From JAIPGX01 sp041650475 (lineage in GTDB: Bacteria; Babelota; Babeliae; Babelales; UASB340): a stretch of 38,757 bases of DNA. A model generated the notes under the pieces. The model made no database searches. It had not been told where the DNA came from and saw nothing but the letters and a program-made list of their open reading frames with translations. Location of the stretch: contig JBAZLD010000013.1 in the NCBI GenBank assembly GCA_041650475.1, forward strand, positions 1 to 38,757, in the 5' to 3' direction. Shown here piece by piece: positions 15,034-22,273 of this stretch. The number at the start of each line of letters is the position of its first letter. Within the stretch, counting starts at the first letter, position 1. A program made the translations under genes and the position numbers.

Positions 15034-16209
15034 ATGATAAAACGCAAAATAACGCACGATGTTCTAGAAGGGGCACGTTATTTCCCTGTCATTGGCATTT
15101 TAGGTCCACGACAATCTGGCAAAACAACACTCGCCAGAGAATTATTCAAAGATCATGTATATCTTTCACTTGAAGATTTAGATTTACGAGCAACAGCAAA
15201 AAGTGACCCTCGAACATTTTTACTAGCTAATCGCAATGATCACGGGATAATTATTGACGAGTTTCAGTATGTGCCAGAGTTGCTATCTTATATCCAAACA
15301 ACTGTTGATCAGGATCAAAAAACAGGATATTTTGTTTTAACTGGTTCACAAAATTTTTTAATGAATGAAGCCATTGCACAATCTCTTGCTGGAAGAATTT
15401 CTCTTCATACGCTTTTGCCCTTATCTATTTTAGAACTCAAAGAAAGCGATATGTTACCAAGTGAAATAGAGCCCATGCTTTATCAAGGCTGTTACCCAGC
15501 AATTTATTCAAAAAATATTCCACCAGATAAGTTGTATAAAAATTATTTAAAAACATATATAGAACGTGATGTTCGCCAACTTACTAATATCGGTGATTTG
15601 GATGCATTTCAAACATTTATTAAATTGTGTGCAGCGCGTGTTGGTCAGTTGGTTAATTTTACAGTTCTTGGTAATGATGCAAACGTAAGTGACGCTACGG
15701 TTAGACGATGGCTTAGCATATTAGAAGCAAGTTATATTATTTTTCGGGTGCATCCATATTATGAAAATCTTGGAAAACGCATAGTAAAAGCAGCAAAACT
15801 TTATTTTTATGATCCAGGTCTTATCTGTTCTTTATTACAAATTAAACAAGAAGATTTAATAAGCCATCCCAACAAAGGCAATATTTTTGAATCTTTTATT
15901 ATTGCTGATATTTTTAAACATTATTATAACCAGGGCATAGATCCACGCATATATTTCTGGAGAGATAAAGCAGAAAATGAAGTTGATTGTATTATAGAAG
16001 AAAATCAAAAACTCATACCAATTGAAATCAAATCTGGCAGAACGTTTAATACGCGGTTTCTTGATGGGCTCAATTATTGGAATGCGCTAAAGCATAAAAA
16101 GAGTACTACTGGTTTTATTATTTTTGCAGGTTCATCGCAACAGATTCGTGGGCATAATGCTCTTTTAAGTTGGCAATCTATTGATGAATTATTTAAAAAA
16201 CCTGAATAG
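15034..16209 (+). CDS. AAA_14/DUF4143 family ATPase with a C-terminal PD-(D/E)XK-like region
   Basis: The 391-residue protein has Walker A GPRQSGKT at residues 24-31, Walker B GIIIDEFQ, and sensor-like VLTGSQNFLM. The arrangement continues with ETY-like IERDVRQL, a winged-helix segment (VSDATVRRWLSILEASYI), and the C-terminal DUF4143 part NEVDCIIEENQKLIPIEIKSG. The D...E-x-K pattern there resembles a nuclease fold. This family is frequent in archaea, Bacteroidetes and host-associated bacteria. It spreads horizontally and is often toxin- or defence-like, but its function is unproven. A GGAGAG ribosome binding site sits before the ATG. The coding region looks less AT-rich than its neighbours and lies beside a decayed, rearranged stretch, both fitting acquisition by transfer. 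Confidence 0.9.
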   Translation: MIKRKITHDVLEGARYFPVIGILGPRQSGKTTLARELFKDHVYLSLEDLDLRATAKSDPRTFLLANRNDHGIIIDEFQYVPELLSYIQTTVDQDQKTGYFVLTGSQNFLMNEAIAQSLAGRISLHTLLPLSILELKESDMLPSEIEPMLYQGCYPAIYSKNIPPDKLYKNYLKTYIERDVRQLTNIGDLDAFQTFIKLCAARVGQLVNFTVLGNDANVSDATVRRWLSILEASYIIFRVHPYYENLGKRIVKAAKLYFYDPGLICSLLQIKQEDLISHPNKGNIFESFIIADIFKHYYNQGIDPRIYFWRDKAENEVDCIIEENQKLIPIEIKSGRTFNTRFLDGLNYWNALKHKKSTTGFIIFAGSSQQIRGHNALLSWQSIDELFKKPE

Positions 16210-16230
16210 AAAGATTTGTCATGTTACAGA

Positions 16231-16336
16231 AATTATTTTACGCCAATTTTTTCTAATAAATCTTGAAAATCTTGAGGGATTGGCGCAGTAAAATTGTATT
16301 TTTGGTTTTTATATTCAAAAGAGATTTTATGCGCAG
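16231..16336 (-). pseudogene. Truncated copy of the rluD 3' end
   Basis: This stretch is a near-identical direct copy of roughly 18022-18125, the last 33 or so codons of rluD on the minus strand. Translated, it gives an AHKISFEYKNQKYNFTAPIP-like tail. It stops abruptly at the GCGCA where the true gene continues. It is a duplication scar, not a gene. Confidence 0.85.
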
Positions 16337-16380
16337 TAATAAAAAAAATGAACTTATTTAATAAAAAATAGAGAATAATT

Positions 16381-16803
16381 ATGTTTAAAAAGAAAATGAC
16401 TTGAAAAACAATTTCAGTTTCATCTAAAGAATATGCTCAAACTCTTATAAGTCTTAAAAAGCAAATTCAAGAAACGCAAATTAAAGCTGCATTTGAAGTA
16501 AATAAAAATTTAATTAAGCTTTATTAGTCAATGGTAAAAACAATTAATGAAAAGCAGTAGTTAAGTAAATGGGGTTCAACTGTAATTGAACAACTAGTAA
16601 CTGATCTTCAAAATGCTTTTCCAGAAATTGAGGGATTTTCTAAACGTAATATATTTAGAATGCGAGCTTTTTATCTTGCGTATCAAAAAATGCCACAAGC
16701 TGTGGCACAAATAGACGAACTTTCAATTTTTAATCATAATGCTGTTTTGATCGAAAAAATCAAAAATATACAAAATTTATTTAGCGAAAACATAAAATTT
16801 TAG
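16381..16803 (+). pseudogene. Decayed DUF1016/YhcG N-terminal domain gene
   Basis: One reading frame runs from ATG 16381 to TAG 16801 but contains three internal stops: TGA at 16402, TAG at 16525 and TAG at 16558. Between them it reads as the DUF1016_N (YhcG) domain: KKQIQETQIKAAFEVNKNLI, then WGSTVIEQLVTDLQ, FPEIEGFSKRNIFRMRAFY and HNAVLIEKIK. The second stop falls where the family has Trp (LYW) and the third near EKQ. No frameshift is seen over 140 codons, so decay is by substitution and probably recent. The C-terminal PD-(D/E)XK nuclease domain is absent. YhcG-type proteins are often associated with restriction or defence loci. The next 160 bases are the end of direct repeat R1. Confidence 0.85.
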
Positions 16804-16927
16804 CAATAATGGACAGTTTTTTGATAATGAAAATGATATTTATCGATTAATTGAAGGAGTAAAAAATGGTGGTGGAACGTCTGTTGCCTGGTATTATTTT
16901 GATAAAACTGCAGTAAAAGAAGATATT
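16724..16927 (+). repeat. Direct repeat R1 (copy of 17758-17972)
   Basis: About 204 bp repeat the 215-bp stretch at 17758-17972 with few mismatches. The second copy has an extra 12 bases, encoding IPWD-type residues of DUF1016, and lacks one A. Both begin in the DUF1016 HNAVLIEKIK region and continue into a short unassigned frame, DIYRLIEGVKNGGG then SVAWYYFDKTAVKED. From 16928 to 17146 I see no gene, only AT-rich sequence and the promoter region of the next gene. Confidence 0.85.
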
Positions 16928-17146
16928 AAAATGACATCAATTAATATTTTTACAATTAGAAGATAAAAAAATCAACATCTTTATCTTTTTTATCACTATT
17001 TTTAAGAAATATTAAATATTCTTGACATATATTTTTTATTGTAAATTTATATTTGACAATAATTATTTGAAATTAGTATAAAAATGTTATAAATTTTATT
17101 TGGCTTGTATTTTTTAAGTTTATTTTTTTAAAAAGAAAGGTATTTG

Positions 17147-17563
17147 ATGTTTAAGAAATCTTTTTTAGCGTTAGGGTTAATAATAATTAGTGGTTTTAAT
17201 TTTTGCGCAGCAATGGAAGAAAATAACGAGTTAGCAGAAACCGTTAACTCTAATGTTTCAGAAGCAGAAATAAAAGAGTTACGAGACATTCTAACCGAAA
17301 TTCGTGTTATTCAGTATTCTTGTGGTCACGCTCTTGTTAGAGAGTGGATGGTTCCAAGAAGATGTAAAGGTTGTAGTTGTAAAGAACTTCAAGATAAACA
17401 AAGATCATTATTTCCTAGAAAGCGTGAATTAGCAGCTAAAATGACGCAAGAACAGCTTGATGCCATTGCTAGAGATGCAGATAAAAGAGCAAATATTGAA
17501 ATTGAAGTAACATCTGATGCAGGACTAGGATCTGCTATTTCAGATGGTTGTAGAATGCAATAA
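17147..17563 (+). CDS. Small secreted Cys-rich (possible zinc-binding) protein
   Basis: I do not recognise this 138-residue protein. The start is ATG 17147, placed 6 nt after AAAGG; a TTG three bases upstream is not needed. A signal peptide (about 1-22) ends FCAAM. The mature protein has YSCGH, then about 17 residues later RRCKGCSCKE. The spacing C-x-H...C-x2-C-x-C resembles a zinc-binding knuckle, and its CGH resembles RING-type fingers. The C-terminal half is helical and charged (TQEQLDAIARDADKRAN). It is flanked by direct repeats R1 and R2. A broken relic of its own middle region lies after R2, so the locus was duplicated. It ends at a strong terminator. Confidence 0.65.
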   Translation: MFKKSFLALGLIIISGFNFCAAMEENNELAETVNSNVSEAEIKELRDILTEIRVIQYSCGHALVREWMVPRRCKGCSCKELQDKQRSLFPRKRELAAKMTQEQLDAIARDADKRANIEIEVTSDAGLGSAISDGCRMQ

Positions 17564-17578
17564 ATATTTAAATTTTAA

Positions 17579-17633
17579 TAAAAAGAAAGCTGGGATTTTG
17601 AAATTTTTTTTCAAAATCCCAGCTTTCTTTTTA
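17579..17633 (+). terminator. Strong rho-independent-type terminator hairpin
   Basis: A perfect stem of about 25 bp (17579-17603 with 17609-17633), including AAAGCTGGGATTTTG, closes a 5-T loop and is followed by T-rich sequence. It lies 16 bp after the stop of the Cys-rich protein gene. The A/T tails on both sides mean it could work in either direction. Confidence 0.85.
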
Positions 17634-17757
17634 GTTTTAATCTAATAATGCTTTAAATAAAGGGTAAGAGTTAATTTTTTCATGTACTGAATAATTTTGT
17701 ACAGATACGCCATATAAAGATCGATAAAAACATGTGTAAATTTTTTTATAGTTGAAC

Positions 17758-17972
17758 CAATTTTTAATATTCCATGGGATTATAATGCTATTTTGATTGA
17801 AAAAATCAAAATATACAAAATTTATTTGGCGAAGATATAAAATTTTAGCAATAATGGACAGTTTTTTGATAATGAAAATGATATTTATCGATTAATTGAA
17901 GGAGTAAAAAATGGTGGTGGAATGTCTGTTGCCTGGTATTATTTTGATAAAACTGCAGTAAAAGAAGATATT
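17758..17972 (+). repeat. Direct repeat R2 (copy of 16724-16927)
   Basis: The sequence encodes PIFNIPWDYNAILIEKIK, the DUF1016 core with the IPWD residues missing from R1, before a frameshift. It then runs into the same unassigned DIYRLIEGVKNGGG frame as R1. No upstream DUF1016 sequence is left; 17640-17757 shows nothing recognisable. This is a gene fragment, not a functional gene. Confidence 0.85.
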
Positions 17973-18015
17973 GAATTAGAAGAGATAAGAATAACGCAAG
18001 AATAGCTTAATTACA
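17973..18015 (+). pseudogene. Relic of the neighbouring Cys-rich protein gene
   Basis: The bases after R2 translate to ELEEIRITQE-stop-LNYI. They align with ELAAKMTQEQLDAI of the intact gene at 17147-17563, at nucleotide level roughly 17427-17470, including ACGCAAGAA(C/T)AGCTT. A CAG-to-TAG change gives the stop. It shows that the second repeat unit once held a copy of that gene next to rluD. Confidence 0.6.
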
Positions 18016-18025
18016 TTAAATTTAA

Positions 18026-18946
18026 TTATCTCAATTTTTCTAATAAATCTTGAAAATCTTGGGGAATTGGTGCAGTATAATTGTATTTTTGGTTTTTATA
18101 TTCAAAAGAGATTTTATGCGCATGAAGAGCTTGTCTTGAGATAAAAGCAGATTTATGTCCATAATGAGCATCACCAAGCAAGCCATGCCCGATGGCTGCA
18201 AAATGTACTCGAATTTGATGTGTTCTTCCTGTGACAATTTCAACAGCAACTAAAGCACTATTTTCATAATATTCTAAAACATTATAAAAAGTTAAAGCGG
18301 GCTTGCCTTGATAGCTGTTATGAGACATTAAATGTCTTTTAAAAGGGTGTCTGCCGATGCTAAAATCTATTTTGCCCGATTTTGGTGGGTGGCCATAAAC
18401 TACGGCAAGATATGTCTTGTGAATTTTGCGATCTTTAAACATTTTGGATATTGCAAATTGTGCTTGTGAGTTTCTGGCGACTAAAAGTAAACCAGAAGTA
18501 TCTTTATCAATTCTGTGAACTATTCCTGGTCGTTCTTTATCTGAAAACTTATTTAAATCTTGAAATTCGTAAAGCAAACCGTTAACAAGCGTAATCTCTT
18601 CTGTTTTTGTTTTACTAGAATGGTGTACTATAAGCCCTGCCGGTTTATTTATAACAATAAAATCTTTTTGAATATCGATTATCTGAAAATCCACTTTTTT
18701 GGGGGTTAAATCAAATTTTTTATCTTCAGGAAAATTTATAGTTATAAGATCACCATTTTTTAAAACAAAATTGCTTTTTTGAATAATTTTATTATTAACA
18801 AGAATTAACTTAGATGTTATAAGATCTTGAAAATATGTTCTTGAATATTCTGGAAATTTTGAGGACAAAAATTTGTCTAATCTAATATTTTCCTGATTTT
18901 CTACTGAAATTTTTTCAATTTTGTCTATTTTTTCAAAATTAATCAT
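18026..18946 (-). CDS. rluD: RluA/RluD-family 23S rRNA pseudouridine synthase
   Basis: The 306-residue protein starts with an S4 RNA-binding domain (about residues 20-75, IRLDKFLSSKFPEYSRTYFQ). The pseudouridine synthase domain follows. The catalytic motif is VHRIDKDTSGLLLVAR with Asp147, and IGRHPFKRHLM and TGRTHQIRVH are family signatures. RluD-type enzymes isomerise uridines in helix 69 of 23S rRNA; RluA/RluC-type siblings cannot be fully excluded. The gene is monocistronic, between a decayed region and the divergent mgtE. A fragment of its 3' end has been copied to 16231-16336. Confidence 0.9.
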   Translation of the reverse strand: MINFEKIDKIEKISVENQENIRLDKFLSSKFPEYSRTYFQDLITSKLILVNNKIIQKSNFVLKNGDLITINFPEDKKFDLTPKKVDFQIIDIQKDFIVINKPAGLIVHHSSKTKTEEITLVNGLLYEFQDLNKFSDKERPGIVHRIDKDTSGLLLVARNSQAQFAISKMFKDRKIHKTYLAVVYGHPPKSGKIDFSIGRHPFKRHLMSHNSYQGKPALTFYNVLEYYENSALVAVEIVTGRTHQIRVHFAAIGHGLLGDAHYGHKSAFISRQALHAHKISFEYKNQKYNYTAPIPQDFQDLLEKLR

Positions 18947-19040
18947 AAATTTTTAATGAAATTATTACTTTTTACTTCCCCAATTTTATATAATAATTTA
19001 TATTAGAATAAAGTCAATTTGGTATTTTAAAGTATGGCAG

Positions 19041-19059
19041 CATTCAGCTTTTCTGAATG
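19041..19059 (+). promoter_or_regulatory. Small hairpin directly before the mgtE ribosome binding site
   Basis: CATTCAG (19041-19047) pairs with CTGAATG (19053-19059) around a 5-nt loop, immediately before and touching the GGGGGA Shine-Dalgarno at 19059-19064. It covers the alternative ATG at 19057. The leader is only about 110 nt from the rluD start and I see no M-box-type Mg2+ riboswitch in it. Confidence 0.45.
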
Positions 19060-19071
19060 GGGGATGTCCGT

Positions 19072-20439
19072 ATGTTGAGAGAGAAAAAAATTTTTTTCCA
19101 GATTGAAAAGAATTTAGAAACTGTAGTTAATAAAGATACTGTTTTAGGTCAAGATTTATGGAATTTACTTTTAAAACAGCATCCAGCGGATATAGCTGAA
19201 TTTTTAAGCGAAATTGATATTGAATTATCTGTAAAATTATTCAAAAATTTGCCTGAAAATTTATCTGTTAAAGTATTTGAATACTTATCTCAAAAAAATA
19301 AAGCAGATTTGCTTGTAAAATTAAAAACTGAACAAGCTTCAGATTTACTTAAACATATTTCTATAGATGAGCTTACAGATTTATTCGATTATCTTTCTGA
19401 TAGTGATTTAAAAAAATATTTAATGCTTCTACAAAGAAAACAAAGAACGCAGATTATTTCAAAATTAAGCTTTAATTCAGAATCTGCGGGACGAATAATG
19501 AACAGCGAAGTTTTTACCTTGCAAAAGAATCTTACAGTAAAAAAAAGCGTTAATTTGTTACAACGTATAGGTGAAAAAAAAGAACTTTTATTTAAGATAT
19601 ATATTACAGATGAAGAAAATAAATTAGTAGGTTATATAGATTTGGATGATTTAGTTTTAAATAAACCTGATGTTTTACTTGAACATATAATGCATAAAAA
19701 CGATATAGTTGTAGATGCTCAAGAAGACCAAGAGGACGTTGTTAAATTAATGCATCACTATGATTTAGTTTCTGTTCCGGTAGTAGATGGTCAAAATCAT
19801 TTTTTAGGAGCTATTTCTACTGAAGATATTTTTGATGTTATAGAACAAGAAGCAAGCGAAGACGTTTATAAAATGTCTGGTATCAGTCCAGTTGAACATG
19901 GTTATTTTGAGACATCTATTTGGAAAATGCTTTGGCAAAGAACTCCTTGGCTAATTGGTCTTTTGTTTTTGCAGAGTATATCAAGTATTATAATGTCTGG
20001 TTATCAAGAAATTATTGGAAAATATTTTATTTTTTCAATGTTTTTAACGATGCTAATTGGTACAGGGGGAAACGCCGGAAATCAATCTTCAGCTATAGTT
20101 ATAAGAGGTCTTGCGACAGGAGAAATTACAAGAAAAGATGGTTTAAGAATTTTTTTACGAGAATTTGGTGTTGCCTTATTAATGGCTTCGGTTTTGGTAG
20201 GAGTTGCTTTTTTTAGGGTTTATGCTTCTCCAAAAGCATCTTTATTAGATGCTTTTACTGTTTGTTTGGCTTTATTTTTAATAATAATAGCTTCTATGCT
20301 TTTAGGGACTCTTATCCCATTGCTTTTAGAGAGATTTGATCTTGATCCAGCACACTCTGCTGCACCATTTTTAGCTACATTAATGGATATTTTTGGTGTT
20401 TTGATATTTTGTTTTGTTGTTAGTAGAATACTTGGTTAA
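19072..20439 (+). CDS. mgtE: MgtE magnesium transporter
   Basis: This is the inner-membrane Mg2+ channel. It has the expected layout: an N-terminal superhelical domain (HPADIAEFLSEIDIEL, then repeats of the FDYLSDSDLKKYL type), two CBS domains (from about VFTLQKNLTVKKSV and HKNDIVVDAQEDQEDVV), and a five-helix membrane domain. The MgtE signature GGNAGNQSSAIVIRGLA lines the pore, and the C-terminal DLDPAHSAAPFLATLMD is also conserved. The start at 19072 (MLREKK) has GGGGGA 7 nt upstream; the ATG at 19057 lies in a hairpin with no ribosome binding site. It has 455 residues, normal for the family. The gene is divergent from rluD. I see no terminator before the tRNA genes. Confidence 0.95.
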   Translation: MLREKKIFFQIEKNLETVVNKDTVLGQDLWNLLLKQHPADIAEFLSEIDIELSVKLFKNLPENLSVKVFEYLSQKNKADLLVKLKTEQASDLLKHISIDELTDLFDYLSDSDLKKYLMLLQRKQRTQIISKLSFNSESAGRIMNSEVFTLQKNLTVKKSVNLLQRIGEKKELLFKIYITDEENKLVGYIDLDDLVLNKPDVLLEHIMHKNDIVVDAQEDQEDVVKLMHHYDLVSVPVVDGQNHFLGAISTEDIFDVIEQEASEDVYKMSGISPVEHGYFETSIWKMLWQRTPWLIGLLFLQSISSIIMSGYQEIIGKYFIFSMFLTMLIGTGGNAGNQSSAIVIRGLATGEITRKDGLRIFLREFGVALLMASVLVGVAFFRVYASPKASLLDAFTVCLALFLIIIASMLLGTLIPLLLERFDLDPAHSAAPFLATLMDIFGVLIFCFVVSRILG

Positions 20440-20507
20440 TTTTACAAAAATCAGCTGCTTGTGCTTTTATCTAAAATACTCTGTTGAAATAATTTTCTAT
20501 TAATTGC

Positions 20508-20536
20508 TTGACAAAGAAATTGTAATTTAATAGAGT
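20508..20536 (+). promoter_or_regulatory. Likely promoter of the tRNA-Lys/tRNA-Glu operon
   Basis: A perfect TTGACA (20508-20513) is followed after 17 nt by TAGAGT (20531-20536, 4/6 to TATAAT), about 75 nt upstream of tRNA-Lys. Confidence 0.5.
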
Positions 20537-20612
20537 TTAATACGTAATTTTTAAAAAATTACAGGGTTGATTTGCAGTAAGCAGACCTATTTGACTAAAA
20601 TCTTCATTTTAG

Positions 20613-20688
20613 GAGCCGCTAGCTCAGTTGGTAGAGCAACAGCCTTTTAAGCTGTGGGTCGTAGGTTCGATTCCTACGCGGCTCACCA
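20613..20688 (+). tRNA. tRNA-Lys (UUU)
   Basis: This is a complete cloverleaf. The 7-bp acceptor GAGCCGC pairs with GCGGCTC. The D-arm contains AGCTCAGTTGGTAGAGC. The anticodon stem ACAGC/GCTGT has loop CTTTTAA (anticodon TTT), and the T-arm is TAGGTTCGATTCCTA. Discriminator A and an encoded CCA end it at 20688. It is 17 nt upstream of tRNA-Glu and probably cotranscribed with it. Confidence 0.97.
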
Positions 20689-20705
20689 TTTTTCTATAAA
20701 AATAC

Positions 20706-20782
20706 GTCCCCATCGTCTAGCTTGGTCAGGACACAGGATTTTCATTCCTGTAACAGGGGTTCAAATCCCCTTGGGGACGCCA
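20706..20782 (+). tRNA. tRNA-Glu (UUC)
   Basis: The acceptor GTCCCCA pairs with TGGGGAC. The anticodon loop TTTTCAT gives anticodon TTC, and the T-arm is AGGGGTTCAAATCCCCT. Discriminator G and an encoded CCA end at 20782. The final A of CCA is also the first base of a palindromic repeat, as seen again at the tmRNA end. Confidence 0.96.
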
Positions 20783-20826
20783 GTCTTCGCCCTATGGGCT
20801 ACGCCTGGCTATGGCCAGTAAAGGTG
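20782..20826 (+). repeat. Palindromic repeat, copy A, abutting the tRNA-Glu CCA end
   Basis: The element reads AGTCTTC, a small hairpin tip (GCCC-TAT-GGGC), TACGCCTGGC, TATGGCC and AGTAAAGGTG. The same flanks recur at 33365-33399 and 33401-33446 after tmRNA, with different but still self-complementary tips. Confidence 0.85.
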
Positions 20827-20868
20827 ACTTTGACAAATAAAAAATATTGATCGCGATTAGCGAAGACT

Positions 20869-20903
20869 GTCCGGCGAAGCTCCTTTTAGGAGCGAAGCGG
20901 GAC
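20869..20903 (+). repeat. GC-rich palindromic element E (intergenic copy)
   Basis: TCCGGCGAAGCTCC, loop TTTTA, then GGAGCGAAGCGGGAC. It aligns with the coding strand of the in-frame element at 38519-38554 (TCCGCCGACGCTCC, GGAGCTATGGCGGGAC). Its reverse complement also resembles the TTCG-tip-CTACGCC repeat core. Just before it, 20859-20868 is GCGAAGACT, the reverse complement of the AGTCTTCG repeat start. Confidence 0.7.
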
Positions 20904-20935
20904 TTGCATGACCAGTGTATAAAAAATATGAAAGA

Positions 20936-20959
20936 TTCTTCGCTCTTTGAGCTACGTCT
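20936..20959 (+). repeat. Palindromic repeat, copy D (partial)
   Basis: TTCTTC, tip GCTC-TTT-GAGC, TACGTC. It keeps the 5' half of the repeat consensus with another self-complementary tip, 19 bp before the GIY-YIG gene. Confidence 0.65.
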
Positions 20960-20977
20960 TTTCTTTCTGAGTTTCTT

Positions 20978-21224
20978 ATGTTTCATTACGTTTATTTAAT
21001 AAAATCAGTAAATTATCCAGATAAAATTTATGTTGGTAACTCTGTTAACCTAAAGCAGAGATTAGAGACTCACAACTCTGGGGGCTCAATACATACAAAA
21101 CAACATAGACCATGGGAATTGGTTTTTATATCTTGCTTTTAAAGACAAACTTAAAGCTGTGGCCTTTGAAAAATATTTGAAATCCCATTCAGGTAGGGCT
21201 TTTGCTGAAAAGAGATTTTGGTAA
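20978..21224 (+). pseudogene. GIY-YIG nuclease-family gene with a frameshift
   Basis: From ATG 20978 the frame reads MFHYVYLIKSVNYPDKIYVG, then LKQRLETHNSGGSIHT and HRPWELVF. It then hits a stop at 21140. Shifting by one base at about 21126 restores YLAFKDKLKAVAFEKYLKSH and GRAFAEKRFW up to TAA 21222. Together this is a full-length small GIY-YIG domain protein (about 81 residues) of the UPF0213/YhbQ-like type. The GIY and YVG positions are Y5-Y6 and Y18-V19-G20. One extra A in GTTTTTATATC explains the break. It may be a real pseudogene or a base-calling error. The palindromic repeats in front of it suggest a mobile context. From 21225 to 21374 there is only AT-rich leader. Confidence 0.8.
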
Positions 21225-21259
21225 AAAATTAAACCAATTCAATTTATAAAAATTTATCG

Positions 21260-21301
21260 TTTATCGATAAAAATATATTGACTTTCGATATTTTATATAA
21301 T
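21260..21301 (+). promoter_or_regulatory. Candidate promoter/operator of the DUF2975-XRE pair
   Basis: TTTATCGATAAA (21260-21271) is a perfect 12-bp palindrome preceded by another TTTATCG, and TATAAT lies at 21296-21301. The adjacent XRE-type regulator gene makes autoregulation through this site plausible. No good -35 box at correct spacing is visible. Confidence 0.35.
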
Positions 21302-21374
21302 AAGTTACTTATGCTCGAGCAGTGTAAGAAGTATTTATTAAATTCATAAATTAAATTTATAAGTTAGGGGTATT

Positions 21375-22013
21375 ATGGATTCAAAAATTAAAAAGTATGC
21401 TGGTTACTGCCAGACAGCGGCATGGATTTTAATGATTATGGGAATTTTACAGTGGATTGTAAAATGGTTTATAGATTGGATTTTGTATGGTATTAGAGAT
21501 ATTGATTTAGCGAAATATAAATCAATGGCCGAAGTTTTTGAAAAAATGCCAAAAGAACAGTTATATCGATTTGTTATCGTAGATTCTGTTTTTAAAAGTG
21601 ATTATAGCGGTGGATGGATTGGTATTTTTGGTTTGTCTAAATTTTCATGGGGGTCATGGTTTTTGGGCTTTTTGTCTGACGGTATTTCTATTGGCATTTT
21701 GGTGATTGGATTTTATTTTTTTATTAAACTAATGAAAGAACTTAAAAAAGGTTCGGTTTTTTCAAGCCCCGTGATTGACCTGTTAAATAAACTTTCTAAT
21801 GTAATTTTTTGGTTTGCATTGTATCTTCCTGTTAACCGAACATTAGTTAATATGATTATGGCATTTCAAAATCCACCAGGGCAAAGATTTTTTTTTCCAT
21901 CGATTACACTAGTTGATATATTTATATTTGCAGTTAGTTGGTTTTTTGTGATTTTAACTTCTTTAATGAAAGAGAGTAAACAACTAAAAACAGAACAAGA
22001 TTTAACTATATAA
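21375..22013 (+). CDS. DUF2975-family membrane protein
   Basis: The 212-residue protein has four hydrophobic segments (about residues 14-36, 100-118, 138-156 and 182-202). Between the first two is a soluble loop with YKSMAEVFEKMPKEQLYRF. The charged stretch ELKKGSVFSSPVIDLLNKLS after TM2 is typical of DUF2975 proteins. The function is unknown. These proteins recur next to a tiny XRE/Cro regulator, as here 10 bp downstream and as in Bacillus yoaS-yozG. The regulator pairing suggests a stress- or envelope-responsive unit, but that is inference. The ribosome binding site TAGGGG precedes the ATG. Confidence 0.75.
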   Translation: MDSKIKKYAGYCQTAAWILMIMGILQWIVKWFIDWILYGIRDIDLAKYKSMAEVFEKMPKEQLYRFVIVDSVFKSDYSGGWIGIFGLSKFSWGSWFLGFLSDGISIGILVIGFYFFIKLMKELKKGSVFSSPVIDLLNKLSNVIFWFALYLPVNRTLVNMIMAFQNPPGQRFFFPSITLVDIFIFAVSWFFVILTSLMKESKQLKTEQDLTI

Positions 22014-22023
22014 TAGAGGGTTT

Positions 22024-22236
22024 ATGGCAATTATCGTTAAACTTGATGAAATGATGGCGCGCCGTAAGGTGCGCCTTAATGAACTTGCTGATAATATAGG
22101 TATTACAGATGCAAATCTTTCAATACTTAAAAATGGTAAAGCTAAAGCTATTAGATTTTCTACTCTTGAAGAATTGTGCAAAGCTTTGCAATGTCAACCT
22201 GCAGATTTGTTAGAATTTAAAAAAGAAAAAAAATAA
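22024..22236 (+). CDS. XRE/Cro-family transcriptional regulator (YozG-like)
   Basis: The 70-residue protein is a single helix-turn-helix of the Cro/C1 type. It reads MAIIVKLDEMMARRKVRLNE, then LADNIGITDANLSILKNGKAKAIRF and LEELCKALQCQPADLLEF. This compact type (YozG/HTH_26) is found with DUF2975 membrane proteins. It follows the DUF2975 gene by 10 bp, with AGAGGG as ribosome binding site, so the two are cotranscribed. It probably represses its own operon. Confidence 0.85.
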   Translation: MAIIVKLDEMMARRKVRLNELADNIGITDANLSILKNGKAKAIRFSTLEELCKALQCQPADLLEFKKEKK

Positions 22237-22273
22237 TCAAGCAAAGTAAGTAAATTAAATATAGGGGGATTTT

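Noticed and set aside
16381..16803. Stop-codon reassignment to explain the readable DUF1016 frame
   Set aside because: Both UGA and UAG occur inside it, and both triplets, with UAA, end intact neighbouring genes, so ordinary decay is simpler.
18947..19071. Possible Mg2+ riboswitch (M-box) in front of mgtE
   Set aside because: Only about 110 nt lie between rluD and mgtE and only one small hairpin is visible; the multi-helix M-box layout is not there.
19920..20216. 98-codon plus-strand frame inside mgtE
   Set aside because: It is an out-of-frame shadow of the strongly conserved MgtE membrane domain.
20792..20986. A 64-codon minus-strand frame after tRNA-Glu
   Set aside because: It runs through the palindromic repeats and element E; its composition is explained by the repeats and it has no start signal or homology I can name.
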